Part shown: positions 1 to 11,879 of the stretch, piece after piece
Layout of the letters: every line of letters begins with the position of its first letter
Position numbering within the stretch: the first letter of the stretch is position 1
From: Juglans regia
Lineage: Eukaryota > Streptophyta > Magnoliopsida > Fagales > Juglandaceae
Direction: 5' to 3'
Length of the DNA: 64,000 bases
Assembly: GCF_001411555.2 (NCBI RefSeq)
Contig: NC_049903.1
Span: 24,626,270 to 24,690,269 of the forward strand
The notes under the pieces: generated by a model
Seen by the model: only the letters and a program-made list of their open reading frames with translations
What the model was told of the DNA's origin: nothing
The model's database searches: none
Translations under genes and position numbers: made by a program

Positions 1-178
1 CATATTTAAAGTCCAAAAATAATAAAAGGCCACAAAATAGCATAGGCAATAGTTGTTGCCCAGTCATATGTATTTCAACCACATGTGACTACCCAGCTAC
101 TAAAACCAATTGTAAAGTGTTTAATTACAATATTAAGTGGATAAGAACAAAATCCCAAAAAATTACACCAACAAAATG

Positions 179-1155
179 CTACACATTTTCAAAAGGTTGA
201 GATGGAGATGGAGATGGAGATGGAGATCGCTTTCTTGAATCCTCAAAAATCTCTTTTTGAAGATTCAAGAAATACTCTTGCTGCATTCCATTCATGCCAG
301 CAAGATCCATCTTCATTATCTTTATATCGATCTTCCTTTTCTCCATATCATTCTTCTTCTTTTTCTCCACTAGTAATTCAGCCCTATCAGCATTCAAATT
401 GCTGACCGCTTGTCTTCTTTCAAAGATGAAGATGGCTATATCATTTCTCATGCTAGTTAAGGCCAATAAATTCAGCATCGAAAGATTCTCTAGCCTTCCT
501 CTTTATCTCCTTTTCTTTCTCAACCTTCTTGCCTAGAGGTCTCTCAGAAATGACCTCTATGTTGTCATCTATCATGTCGTCTCCTAGTAGAGTCGACTCC
601 ACCATAGCTGGGCGTTTCCCATGTAGTTTCTTTCTCATTGACAATATGGACATATGTTGCTGCCATTTTGATTGGTGTCTCAATAGACACCAACAATGTT
701 CCATGTCGTAAGTGGCATTCTCAATCTCTTTATACATGATTTTGGCTCGTTCGATCTAAATATACAAAGTAGTGAGAATGTGAGAAGAGAATTTCAGCAA
801 CAAATTTTAGAATTGATGGAATTAGAAACTCATACATTGTCCTCATGCACCATCACACCACTTAGATGCAATGATTCTACTTAGGCCACAACAGCACAAA
901 ACTTATTTGTGCATTTTTGGATCACGAACCATCGTTGGTCAATGACCCCCCAGAACGATTTGTCATGCTAGGTTTTTTATGCTCATTGTAATAATCGCTA
1001 ATTCTCTCCCACATTTGTGAAGATTTTTGGCTTGTCCCACGTATAGCATCTATGCTAATGTTGAGCCAAGCAGACACGAGAAGATTGTCCTCCTCTACAG
1101 TGAAAGACACACCTTGTTGTGTTTTCTTACGAGGTGGCCTTTTTTCACCTTCCAA
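179..1155 (-). pseudogene. Broken MYB/SANT-like, NAM-associated protein (PIF/Harbinger-type)
   Basis: Three consecutive minus-strand blocks in different frames together resemble the plant family often labelled 'glutathione S-transferase T3-like' or NAM-associated, which descends from the MYB-like protein of PIF/Harbinger transposons. The first block (1155-922) has a lysine/arginine-rich start followed by a SANT-like helix with the motifs EEDNLLVSAWLNIS and SSQMWERISDYYNEHK. The second (737-453) has MEHCWCLLRHQSKW followed by ERPLGKKVEKEKE. The third (478-179) has the C-terminal helix with MDLAGMNGMQQEYF and ends in a serine-proline repeat coded by a GGAGAT microsatellite. At least two frameshifts separate the blocks, so no full protein can be made. 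Family membership rests on motif memory. A host-domesticated gene copy rather than a transposon remnant is equally possible. Confidence 0.6.
198..229. repeat. GGAGAT hexanucleotide microsatellite
   Basis: About five near-perfect tandem copies of a 6-bp unit. On the minus strand it codes the serine-proline run at the end of the NAM-associated pseudogene, so it probably expanded inside the old coding sequence. Confidence 0.85.
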
Positions 1156-1627
1156 TTATGTTGTTTGGAGTACAACATTATCATGTCAATTGGCCATTGG
1201 GGTGCTGGAGATAGATTGTTCACCACTTTGCAATAGTGGTAAAGAATGGATGTTCATCAAATGTAGTTTCCATACTTGATTTGCATATAATTGAACAAAA
1301 TCATATCTAGACTCATAATTCCAGCTTATATATAAAAACAGATTCTAAAACAGATTCTATCCTTGATTCTCATTTTTTTTATGAGTATAACAGTAATGAC
1401 ATTTAAGTTGTAAAAATACAGTAATGACATCTATAAGCTAGATGCTCAGTAAATGGAAACAAATAGCAACTGCTATAAGCACTTGTTCAAACAACAGCTT
1501 AAACAAAATATTGAAAAAATAAGCAAGATGGTCAGTAATGGAAACGACCAGCAATTGAAATAAGCTGGATGCTCAAATAGCAGCTCAAACAGCAATTGAA
1601 ATAAGCTGGATGCTCAAACAGCAGCTC

Positions 1628-1697
1628 AAATAAGCTGGATGCTCAGTAATGGAAACAAGTTGCTATTTGTTTCCATTACTGAGCATCCAGCTTATTT
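1628..1697. repeat. Perfect 31-bp inverted repeat with 8-nt loop
   Basis: Arms 1628-1658 and 1667-1697 are exact reverse complements, separated by an 8-nt loop. A third, diverged copy of the same motif lies at about 1506-1553 in the orientation opposite to the right arm. Further direct partial copies (core AGCTGGATGCTCA) occur between 1435 and 1640. The cluster looks like the sub-terminal repeats of a DNA transposon or a foldback element. It lies beyond the 5' end of the minus-strand Harbinger-like pseudogene, but no element ends could be fixed. Confidence 0.9.
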
Positions 1698-2214
1698 TTT
1701 CAATATTTACTGGCATCTGAGGAAATCATAATAGATGCCAAACATTTACAGAGCAAAATGTTTTACTTACCATCCCAGAACCCAATTTCCCTTTCACATT
1801 CAGACGCCAACTCCATTACCTCTGGCTCATAATAGTCCCCTCAAAAAAATCAAGGCACCCAAATGTATGAATGAAATCCTTTAATTAATGCCTTAGGACC
1901 AATTTGTTTTAATTAATCAATGGCACCCAGAGAATGCCTTTAAGTTAATCCTTTCCTTTCTACTGTCCATAACGTATGAACGAAATCAATGGCACCCAAA
2001 CAATGAAAACCAATAACCTACAAAAATAACATCAATTGAACCCAAACAAGCCTAAACAAAATCAACAAAATAAAAAAAAAAAACGAAAATAACATCAAAG
2101 GCACCCACAGATCATAGATCCACTTTCAACAAGCATGCATTTAAAATGAACAAAATCAAACCCAAGGAAATCCAAACAAATTGAGCAAAATAAATGAGAA
2201 AAATCAAGGCTAGG

Positions 2215-2533
2215 TGTAGCAACAGACTAGAATTAAAGGAAAAATAACTTGCTGATCTTCGAGGGATCAGAAACCTCCAACACTTTTATTTATTAACTTT
2301 TTCAATGCAATACACAGGAAAAGGCTTCAGTATTTATAGAAGTTTTATGACTGTTAATGATCGTTACATCAGGGGCACTATAGTAATTCTCAGTAAGTGA
2401 GGACATAAACGCCCTTAATCAACACGTGCACATCACATGACTAACTAACAATTAACTAACAGATTATATCTTCTTGTGTTCCTTCCTTCTATATCTCGAG
2501 CTCCCCTTTCCTGGAATAAACTGATCGCCATCA
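2215..2533 (-). repeat. TRIM 3' LTR (left copy)
   Basis: 319-bp direct repeat beginning TGTAGCAACAG on the + strand and preceded by the CTAGG duplication. It lacks a 9-bp stretch found in the right copy near 3049-3057. Confidence 0.85.
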
Positions 2534-2854
2534 AATCGTGGAAAATCCAACTTAATACTTCGAAACTGCATTCCATAAGTCAAAGTCGAGTTTTCAATGT
2601 GATCCCATCACCATTCTTGCCATTCCCATTTCGAGCATTTCTTCCTCGATTCATGGCTTCCAACAAAAGGTTCATCTTTTAATTCAACCCCTCCAGAGCA
2701 CTCTGATGATCTGCAACTCTCTTCTCTTGTAGTTCTTGATTTTGCTTCAACCCAAGAACAATCTTCTCTAATTCTTTGAACCGTGTGCCTTATGCCATTG
2801 TAAGACAAAAGAAAAAAAAAATTGCCCAGAATTATGAATGGCTCTAATGCCAAT

Positions 2855-3181
2855 TGTAGCAACAGACTAGAATTAAAGGAAAAATAACTTGCTAATCTTC
2901 GAGGGATCTGGAACCTCCAACACTTTTATTTATTAACTTTTTCAATGAAATACATAGGAAAAGGCTTCAGTATTTATAGAAGTCTTATGATTGTTAATGA
3001 CCGTTACATCAAGGGCACTATAGTAATTCTTAGTAAGTGAGGACATAAACGTATATTAAGCCCTTAATCAACACGTGCACAACACATGACTAACTAACAA
3101 TTAACTAATAGATTATATCTTCATGTGTTCCTTCCTTCTATATCTCGAGCTCCCCTTTCCTGGTATGAACTGATCATAACA
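2855..3181 (-). repeat. TRIM 5' LTR (right copy)
   Basis: 327-bp copy of the left repeat. The Met-type primer-binding site abuts its minus-strand 3' end (2841-2854), which makes it the 5' LTR. It is followed by CTAGG at 3182-3186. Confidence 0.85.
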
Positions 3182-3506
3182 CTAGGATTTTGGATCTTAC
3201 CGTGTTGTTAGTATATGATATGGAGAAAAGCTCTGAGCAGCTGTTGGAAAGAGAGTTGTGGGCAATTTTACGGGAAGAAAAATGAAAAGAGAGCTATGGG
3301 CAAATGAGTAGATAAGGTCATGCGAAATGAGATGGTCGTGTGAAATGAATGTGTAGGGAAATGAATGTGCATAAGAGAAGAGAAGGAGTCGTGCAAAGAA
3401 GGAGATGGCCGCGGGATGGAAAAGGAAATGAGGCGTGAGATACACTAGCGGGAAGGAAAACCCAAACAACCGTGCAATAGAAAATAATAAAATATCAATA
3501 TGAAGG

Positions 3507-3872
3507 TGGTGCCTGACCGATGATGGAAGAGTCGTGTCCGAAGACTCTGCCAGGCTGAGATTTGATCTCTTGGCCATTATTTTTAATTTTCAAAGTTTAG
3601 TTTTGTTTGTTGGTTATGCAAAGATAATCGTAGCTAGTTTAAATTTGAATTTTGTTGGTATCATACAGCTAATTTTCAGCTATGTTTGTTGCAATTTAAA
3701 TTTGTAATCTCATTACCTATTAAAGGAGATTTCTCAATGAATAAAGGGAGGGTATTGATTATATTTTCAGAAATTTCCTTATTGACTGGTGTGACTCCAG
3801 CATAATTTATCCGAGAGTGTACGAGGAGAGATTCCCAGCATATTATCTTGTTTCGTTCCGAATTCTACATCA
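3507..3872 (+). repeat. 5' LTR of the chromovirus
   Basis: 366-bp direct repeat beginning TGGTGCCTGACC and ending TTCTACATCA. It matches 8446-8812 with about 23 substitutions. The possible Met-type primer site begins within 5 bp of its end. Confidence 0.85.
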
Positions 3873-3958
3873 ATTTTTGGCATCAGTCACAGGTTCTTTC
3901 GTTTGTCATAAACATAAGTACAAGAAGGGGACGACAATACAACAAGAGTAACCGACTC

Positions 3959-4945
3959 ATGCAAGAGCAACATGATGAAATATTGCTTCAGATGACTAAT
4001 CAACTCAACAACCTTACTAAACAAATGGAGGTTGTATGGAATCAAGTCTTTCCTAACCAGGAAAATCGTGAGGAAGATCGTGGTGATGGAGAGAACCAGA
4101 GCAACAATAATGAGCAAGACGGAGGTACAGGTGGAGAAAACAATGATGAGATCAATCGTTATCGGGGAGGTGGTCACATTGGTCATTTCCCTTCGCAATA
4201 CCAACAACCAAGGGAGTACGAGCACTTTGACGAAGCATCTAAGCGAATTAGAGTGGATGTACCTGATTATCATGGAAGCTTAGACCCAAACAGCTTTCAT
4301 GATTAGCTAATGTCACTGGAAGACTATTTTGAATGGTTTAATATGGCAACCGAATAGAAGGTTTGGTTCGTAAGAATGAAATTGAAAGGGCAAGTGAGAG
4401 TATGGTGGCAGAGTATAGAAGAGCAGTTACATAGACGTAGACAACCACCTATTACCGATTGGGATGAGATGAACCTCTGCCTCAAAGAGAAATTCCTACC
4501 ATTGGATTATGAGGAGACTCTTTCTGAAGAATTATTGGCGCTAAGGCAAGGAAACTTGACAGTAGAAAATTATACTGCCAAGTTCAATGAACACACAATA
4601 CATAGCCAGGTAACGGAGACGGATAGGCAAGCTCTAACTCATTTTAAGGCTGGCTTACGTGAAGACATTTGGAAAGAGCTGACTGTGGCGCGGCTATTCA
4701 GTTTAGAGGAAGCATACCAGCTTGCTCTTCGTGTTGCTTGTTGTAGATTTCCCAAGAAATGAAATTCCTCAAGCGTCGCCATCACTACGCCCTACAAAAA
4801 GAGGTACAATTGAGTGCTATAAGTGTGGAGAAAAGGGCATTTTGTTGTACTATGCCCTACAAAGAATCAACGCTTTGCACTTATTTGTGAAGAAGATGAA
4901 ATGGAGAAAATACATGCAGGGAAATGCAAGGTGGGTGAGTTAGAT
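3959..4945 (+). pseudogene. Gag region of the chromovirus (broken)
   Basis: The likely start is the ATG at 3959, which opens a glutamine-rich helical segment followed by an acidic, asparagine-rich linker. In-frame TAG codons at 4304 and about 4355 interrupt the frame. The gag core follows (4376-4762), with WWQSIEEQL and FLPLDYEETLSEELLALRQG. The frame then shifts, and the zinc knuckle CYKCGEKG is split from its downstream HFVVLCP half by a one-base loss near 4842. The sequence continues into protease in the frame beginning at 4823. Gag would package the RNA in virus-like particles, but this copy cannot make it. Confidence 0.8.
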
Positions 4946-7900
4946 GTAGTTCAAGGTGCTAAAGAAGAAGAAGAGGTGCTCGAAGTGGAGTTAGAGGGGT
5001 TGGAGTTGCCCGTTTGCATGGTTCGAAGAATCCTAACAGGTCACAAGCAAAAAGCTGATGAAGACGACTCTTGGCTGCGCACAAATATTTTTCATACCGT
5101 AGTTGAGCATCAAGGTAAAGCAATGAACTTGATCATCGACAATGGAAGTGGAATGAACATTGTATCCCTTGATTTGGTCGAGAAACTGAAGCTGAAGCAA
5201 GAACCTCACTCTAAAGTGTATCGAGTTTGCTGGATTGATGATACGTCAATGGCTATTAAAACCAGATGCTTAGTCTCTTTCTCTTTGGGAACAGACTTCA
5301 ATGAACAAGTCTGGTGTGATGTTTTGCCCATGAAAGCATGTCGCATTCTTTTGGGAAGACATTGGTTGTATGACAGGAAGGTACAATATGATGGGTACTC
5401 AAACTCATATTCACTAACTTGTGGGAGTAAGAAGATACGACTAAAACCCATGAAAATCACAGATTTTCAAAAGGTAGAGGATTCTTCTTCCTCTAGAACA
5501 TTGTCCATGCGTCGGTTTGAAGAAGAGAGTAAGGAATCGGGAGCTATATTTTTATTAATCTCACGTGAGGTTTCTATAATGCAGGAAAATAAAATTCCTC
5601 TAGATTTCATCTCTATTTTGCAAGATTTTTCAAACTTAGCCCCTAAAGAGCTCCTTTGGCAACTACCTCCTATGCGTGATATTCAACATGCAATCGACCT
5701 TATTCCAGGTTCAACGCTACCAAATCATCTGGCATATCAACTCATTTCAAAAGAGTATGAAGAGTTGAGGAAACATGTGCAAGATCTTTTAGAAAAGGGA
5801 TTTATTATGGAGAGCATGAGCCCTTATGTGTGTCATGCACTACTCACTCCAAAGAAGGATGGTACGTGGCGTATGTGTATTGACAGTAGAGCTATAAATA
5901 AGATAACTATTAAATACCCTTTCGCTATTCCTCGCTTAAATGATATGCTAGATTTATTATATGGATCTACAATATTCTCAAAAATCGATTAGGGGGTGGT
6001 TACCACCAAATCCAAATTCCACCTTGAGATGAATGGAAAACCGCCTTTAAAACAAAAGATGGGTTATATGAATGGATGGTTATGCCATTCGGATTGACCA
6101 ACACTTCTAGTACGTTCATGTGAGTGATGAACCAAATGTTGAGGCCATTTTCTGGGAGATGTGTTGTTGTATATTTTGATGACATCCTTATTTACAGTAG
6201 AGACAGGGAGGAGCATAAAGAACACCTCAGACAAGTCATGCGGGTGTTAAGGAAGGAGCGGCTTTACATCAATTTAAAGAAGTGCTCTTTTGCTAATTCA
6301 CAAGTCACTTTTATGGGGTTCATTGTCTCAACAGAAGGAGTGCTAGCCGATCCTGAGAAAATCTATGCAGTTAAAGAGTGGCCTACACCTTCGAACATTC
6401 ATGAAGTGAAAAGTTTCCACGGATTAGCTACTTTTTAACGCAAGTTTATTCGCAACTTTAGCACCATTATGGCACCCATAACCAAGGGTATGAAACTAGG
6501 GGCCTTTCAATGGAGTTTTGCAGCTGCCCGCACCTTTGAAGAAATCAAAGAAAAATTAACTAATGCCCCTATTTTGAAGTTACCAAATTTTGAGCAGGTT
6601 TTTGAAGTCGCATGTGATGCCTCTCACGTTTGCATAGGCGGGGTTTTAAGTCAAGGAGGTCACCCAATCGCTTTCTTCAGTGAAAAACTAAATGAAGCTA
6701 AAAAAAAAAATATTCAACATATGATCTCGAATTTTATGCGCTCATTCAAACCTTGAAGCATTGGAGGCATTATTTATTACATCGTGAGTTTGTTTTATTT
6801 ACGGACCACAATTCCTTGAAATTTATTAACTGCCATAAGAAAATAAACGCACAGCATGCTGGTTGGGTGGATATGTTGCAAGAGTTCAGCTTTGTTTTGA
6901 AGCACCGAACAGGAACTGCAAACAGAGTAGTAGATGCTCTGAGCAGGCAGTCCCATGTACTCTCCATCTTATCCTCTTCTATTATTGGCCTTGATGAGAT
7001 AAAGAAGATGCATGTAGATGATCCCTTCTTTGGTCCAATAATTGCTGACCTCTATCAAAACAAGCTGGATACTCATATAGGCTACTCGTTGAAGGAAGGA
7101 TTCTTGTTTAAAGGTTGCAAATTATGTATTCCAGATTCATCTCTAAAGGGAGCATTTTGTTAGAGAGCTTCATGGAGGAGGGTTAGCTAGTCATTTTGGG
7201 CGTGACAAGACTACTGCTTACTGGAAGATCGATTTTTCTGGCCATCCTTAAAACGTGATGTTGTCAAAGTTGTCAAGATGTGTCGCACGTGCCAACTTGA
7301 AAAGGGTTCGAAAACAAACGCTGGGTTATATACACCGTTACCCATCCCTCAAGCTCCTTGGGAAGATCCTAGCATGGATTTCATACTTGGATTACCCAAG
7401 ACTGTACGTGGTCATGATTCAATGTTTGTTGTTGTTGACAGGTTCTCAAAAATGGCACATTTTGTGCCTTGCTCAAAGACGTATGATTATTCTCAAGTTG
7501 CAGCATTATTCTTGCGAGAAGTAGTGCGCCTCCATGGCTTACCAAAAACAATTGTCAGTGATAGAGATGTGAAGTTTGTAAGCTATTTTTGGAAAACATT
7601 GTGGGCGAAGCTTGGCACACGTTTGAAGTACTCTAGTGCCTTTCATTCTCAAACGGACGGCCAAACGAAGGTTGAAAATCGAAGTCTCGAAAATTTGCTT
7701 CATTGTTTAGTTCGTGATCATGTTACCTCATGGGATTTAATCCTACCAAATGCTGAATTTGCCTATAATAGTTCTATCAATCGGACTATTAGAATTTCAC
7801 CTTTGGAGGTGGTTTGCGGCATGAAGCCACGGTAGCCTATTGATTTACTACCCTAATTGATTAACTCAAGAGTTAGCGAGAGTGGTGCAGATTTTTCTAA

Positions 7901-8435
7901 TCATATCCAGTCATTATGTGAAAAAATCAAGCACCGTTTGGTAGTCAACAATGATTTCTACAAACCGCAAACTGACAAGCATCGTAGGAATGTTGAATTT
8001 GCAGAAGGTGATTCTGTTATGATGAGATTAAGGCTTGAACATTTCCCATTGCACACTTACCAGAAGTTACATTCAAAGAAGGCAGGTCCGTTTAAATTTC
8101 TCAAGAAATTGGGCACTAATGCTTATGTGCTCGAGTTGCCTGATGATTTGCAGATTAATCCCATTGTTAATGTTGAATATTTGCAACTATATGAAGTTCC
8201 AGTAGCAGTTCCTAAGCTTCCCACAAAGACAGCTCTAAAAGAAGAAATGGAAGAAATCCTTGAGGATCAGATTGTGTCTACTCGTTGGGGGGGATATAAG
8301 AAATTCTTGGTTAAATGGAAAAACAGGCCATAATCTTATTGTTCATGGGTGCGCACTGAAGAGCTTCAACGACTTAACCCAGACTTGTATGAGTTCTACC
8401 AATCGCTTCACTCGTCGGAGTCAAGTTCTTTTTAG
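4946..8435 (+). pseudogene. Pol region of the chromovirus: PR-RT-RH-INT-chromodomain (broken)
   Basis: Protease is marked by LIIDNGSGMNIVS (about 5130-5170). Reverse transcriptase begins near 5780, and its fingers motif [11 protein letters not shown] is intact. A TAG at 5990-5992 with a frameshift interrupts it, and the catalytic YFDDILIYS lies downstream at about 6170-6200. RNase H has FEVACDAS and ends near VVDALSRQ. The integrase zinc finger around 7165-7300 is frame-shifted. The integrase core shows the three acidic positions in [17 protein letters not shown] and TDGQTKVENRS. The C-terminal chromodomain-like segment (about 8240-8435, KKFLVKWKNRP then SWVRTEELQRL) contains an in-frame TAA at 8331-8333 and ends at TAG 8433. 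Stops also occur near 6028, 6121 and 6436. Confidence 0.85.
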
Positions 8436-8445
8436 CAGGGGGAAT

Positions 8446-8812
8446 TGGTGGCTGACCAATGATGGGAGAGCCGTGTTCGAAGACTCTGCCAGGCTGAAGA
8501 TTTGATCTCTTGGCCATTATTTTTAAATTTCAAAGTTTAGTTTTGTTTGTTGGTTATGCAAAGATAATCATAGCTAGTTTAAATTTGAATTTCGTTGGTA
8601 TCTTAAAGCTGATTTTCAGCTATGTTTGTTGCAATTTATATTTGTAATCTGAGTAGCTATTAAAGGAGATTGCTCAATGAATAAAGGGAGGGTATTGATT
8701 ATATTTTCAGAAATTGCCTTATTGACTGGTGTGACTCCAGCATAATTTATCCGAGAGTGTGCGAGGAGAGATTCCAAGCATATTTTCTTGTTCCGTTCTG
8801 AATTCTACATCA
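8446..8812 (+). repeat. 3' LTR of the chromovirus
   Basis: 367-bp copy of the left LTR beginning TGGTGGCTGACC and ending TACATCA. It is preceded by the purine tract at 8434-8445. Confidence 0.85.
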
Positions 8813-8817
8813 GAAGA

Positions 8818-9157
8818 TGCTATAGTTCTCTTCATATATGAAAAATGAGATGAATTTACTGTAGCTAACATTTTAGATGAATTGTAGTTAGCTAATTCAA
8901 TATAGGCTCAATTTAATGAACATTCTTTAAAATATGACTTTAATTAGCATTTGGCTAATCCACGGTACACTTAATCACACAGAGATATAGATATTCATAC
9001 CGACATCACGAATTAGTGAAAAACAGCAAACACATTCAAAGTCTTGGAAAATAGAAAATGATTGTAAGATAAACATAAGCCCAAAACCGATTTATTCATG
9101 TCAGAAAGGGGTAGGTTACAAAAAATGCAAATGCCTCTTACATACAACATTTACTAA
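8818..9157. other. Non-coding spacer
   Basis: AT-rich spacer between the chromovirus and a solo LTR. I see no reading frame, RNA gene or clear repeat in it. Confidence 0.6.
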
Positions 9158-9874
9158 TGGGAACCAAGGTAGGCCTAGTCTTAAAGATACGTTGCAAGTT
9201 CCGGATGGGCCAAATACAAGTTAAAGGGCTTAAATGATGAAGATTCAGCTTTGATTCATTTGATAAGCTATGGAAAGGGCAACAGCACGACTTAAAGGCC
9301 TTGGAGACTTGAAGACTTTCAACTTATTTAATTCATTTAAAGAACATATTTTATTAGTTTAGAATAATTGAGTTTATTATGAGAAGCACTTAAGGGGGCC
9401 TATGCAAGGGCATGTTGAGAAAGTTATTATTTTATTGAACTAGGGTTAGGGTTACTGTAGCTGAGTTACTGTAGCGAGGCACTGTAGCCGCGGCACTGTT
9501 CATCCAGGGGCACTTTTGGAAGATGGGGGTTTATTTTGGTTTAAATACTCTATGTAGCCTCATTCTAATCAATTTATGAAGTTTATGAAATTTGATGAAT
9601 TTATTCATTGTGAGTTAAGTTTTACTCCTCTTGTTCTTAATTGAACTTTTGAACTTATCAAAGATAAATCACAACCTTTGTGGCATTCCTCCTTTGTAAT
9701 CTGGGTTCTTGAGACGGGTTCTTCAACGGGTCTAGATTTTAATATAATCTAGATTCTTGAAACGAGTTCTCATCGGGTCTAGGTTCTCCATCCATTGACT
9801 TGACTTTGACTTTCTTGGGGAGTTTTCAAATTGACTGTGGGTTCAAGGGATTTCATTCCCGCGGGTTCATATCA
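9158..9874 (+). repeat. Solo LTR related to the 25-32 kb element
   Basis: The segment starts TGGGAACCAAGG and ends GGGTTCATATCA. It can be aligned by eye along its length with the 836-bp LTRs at 25034-25869 and 31270-32105, including the ACTGTAGC-rich stretch and the block around TTCAACGGGTCTAGA. It is about 120 bp shorter because of deletions in its first part, and clearly more diverged than those two are from each other. No internal gag-pol sequence adjoins it, so it is a solo LTR. The flanking sequence TTTAC occurs near both ends but with an offset, so the target duplication is uncertain. Confidence 0.75.
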
Positions 9875-10111
9875 TTTACCCTACATTCTCCAGTCCTATC
9901 TTAAAAGCTAACCAACCTCACATCGTTGGGATCGCTACTCAGTCACATCCCTGCTTCCTTGCTTCCTCCGAAAATTTCGGCTTTGCGAGGTCTCAGGTGT
10001 CTAAGATTGTAAAAGTGAGATGTTGTCCCATGTCTAAATCCCTTTTATAGGGTGGGACTTTCAGACATTATTCTGACATATCTCTAGCTTCAGGTATGTT
10101 TGAATATGAGT

Positions 10112-10884
10112 CCTCTAACCGAAAAACCGACCAAACCGACTAGAACCGGTGGAACTGGTTTGGTCCAGGACCAGTTCCCTTAATTCCAAAACCAGCCGGT
10201 ACCAATCAGTTTCCGTTTCTATACTTTTTAGGACCGGGCGGATTCGATATATTATATATTTTAAATTATTTTTTTACTATTATATATAATATATTTTATA
10301 TTATATATAAGATAATGTTATTATAATTTATAATATAAAATTTTAATATCAAACATGAGAATTTATTTGATCATATGTTTTAAACATAATATATATATTA
10401 ATAACATTTTATAGCCTAATAAATTCTCAATATATTCCTTTTGATAAGTACATTAGTAAATTAGTAATATTAATATACATTAGTATATAATGTATATTAA
10501 TTATAATTTACATTTTATGGCCTAATACTAGTAATCTAATACTATATTACTATCAATAATATACTTTAAGTAATATATATGAAATAATGATATAGTAATA
10601 CTAATACTATTCTATCAATGATATAGTTATAATAAATTAAAATCACTATAACAAATGTTAATATATAGTTATTCTAATCACTATAACTAATACTAATATA
10701 TATACTAATATTATTAAAACCGAAAAACTGGACCGAACCAAACCGAAACCGGTAAAACTGAAGGTACCAGTTTATGAGGGTAACCAGTGCATAATCGATT
10801 TTCAAAAATGCAAAATCAGTGTATATCAGTTCGGTCCCAAATTTTGTCCAAAACCAGACCAAACTGAATCGGTTACACCCCTAC
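10112..10884. mobile_element. Possible MITE with ACCGG-rich ends and AT-rich core
   Basis: An almost pure A/T core (about 10245-10715) is bracketed by two GC-richer arms full of ACCGAAC, AACCGGT and GGTACC words in roughly inverted arrangement. The right arm ends with CGGTTACACCCCTA, reminiscent of plant hAT-type miniature elements. The left end is degraded, and neither a terminal repeat nor a target duplication could be fixed, so this call is tentative. Confidence 0.35.
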
Positions 10885-11871
10885 GGCCAGGGCATGGTCC
10901 AGAGTTCCCTACGGCCTGCCAACTCCTCAGTCCATCCTTGAATGAGGTTCTTCCATGTGGTGTCCGGCCATATGTCTTGGTTCAGATGATATGACTTCCC
11001 GAGTCATAATCCTTTCAGTAAACCCACTCCAGATGTGACCTTTTAGATGAAATATAGGTTTCTACGTATGACACTACCACTCTTCTAAGTATCTTCCATG
11101 TTGTTCTGGAAGGCTTTCATATCTGGCACAGTCTGTCCTTGACCGTAGCTCATCTTGGGTGAGAGTAGCTCTTGTCTCATAAGATTCAATGACCTCTTCA
11201 GCTCCTCATTCTCGTCTGCATATAGTGGACTTTTCTAGCTCGCCTACCATGGGGCGAGACTTTCATCTCCACCTTACTTAGGGACATATTTGCCAACTTG
11301 TCTACATGGTGCTTGCTCGCCCAATTGTTGGAGTAGCTGCACTTTGCAGCACCTGCAGCAATTTCCTTCACTATCCCATGGAGTGCTCCTCATTTTTTTT
11401 TTTCATTCAATCGCATTGGTTGTTTGTACTGTTACGCTGGCAGATCCTCACAAGATGTGAGAACATGATATAATTTAGGCCAATTGCATAGGAAAACAAA
11501 AGAGATAATGAGACATAGGAAATTTGTAACTCCCGTAATCTTTTTAGATCAAAAGGAATATGAATTAGTCACTTTTTGAATTCCTAGTTTATTTAAAAAA
11601 ACTCACCCTTGTGGCATCTTAAAAAATGCCGGCAAAAAACATGTTGGGATGTTGTTAAATACGTTCTACACCATTATTCATCTTGTACACATTATCTTAG
11701 AATAAAGATACAATGCACCTACTTTGACCATTCTTAACTTGCCACCTCACCTTGCATTTGCCACATCACTTGGCCCTACCACTTGCACCCTAGCTGTCAT
11801 GCCTACGTCATCAGTGGGCAGACAACACATATCCAATTTTACCTATTCCAATTATCTTTACCTATCTCAAA
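10885..11871. other. Non-coding region, unassigned
   Basis: Mixed-composition DNA without any reading frame of note. It may hold a degraded repeat, but I recognise no domain or terminal structure. It ends at the target site of the LINE that follows. Confidence 0.5.
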
Positions 11872-11879
11872 AGTGACAC
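11872..11879. repeat. Target-site duplication of the full-length LINE
   Basis: AGTGACAC here is repeated at 18311-18318, immediately beyond the 5' end of the LINE. Confidence 0.8.

Larger units (their letters stand above)
2215..3181 (-). mobile_element. TRIM: complete miniature LTR retrotransposon
   Basis: Two direct repeats (2215-2533 and 2855-3181) flank only 321 bp of internal DNA. Both repeats begin TG and end CA, and the whole is bounded by the 5-bp duplication CTAGG at 2210-2214 and 3182-3186. On the minus strand, the LTR ending at 2855 is followed directly by ATTGGCATTAGAGCC, which resembles the initiator-Met tRNA primer site of plant LTR retrotransposons, so the element points left. 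The internal region has no retroviral protein domain. One 84-codon minus-strand frame (2862-2608) may be a gag remnant. By eye the LTRs differ by about 5% plus one 9-bp indel, so the insertion is not recent. Mobilisation would have needed enzymes from another element. Confidence 0.85.
3507..8812 (+). mobile_element. Ty3/gypsy chromovirus, full-length but broken
   Basis: 5.3-kb element with two LTRs (3507-3872 and 8446-8812), a primer-site-like TTGGCATCAG just inside the left LTR and a purine tract (AGCAGGGGGAA) just before the right LTR. Flanks GAAGG (3502-3506) and GAAGA (8813-8817) match at four of five bases, as expected of an aged target duplication. Domain order is Gag, zinc knuckle, protease, reverse transcriptase, RNase H, integrase, chromodomain. 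That order and the compact size suggest a Reina-like chromovirus, which is inference. I counted about 23 differences between the LTRs (about 6%), and many stops and frameshifts break the frame, so the element is old and inactive. Confidence 0.9.

Noticed and set aside
3197..3577. 126-codon minus-strand open frame
   Set aside because: It crosses the chromovirus LTR boundary and has no domain; its phenylalanine/serine-rich composition fits chance in AT-rich DNA.
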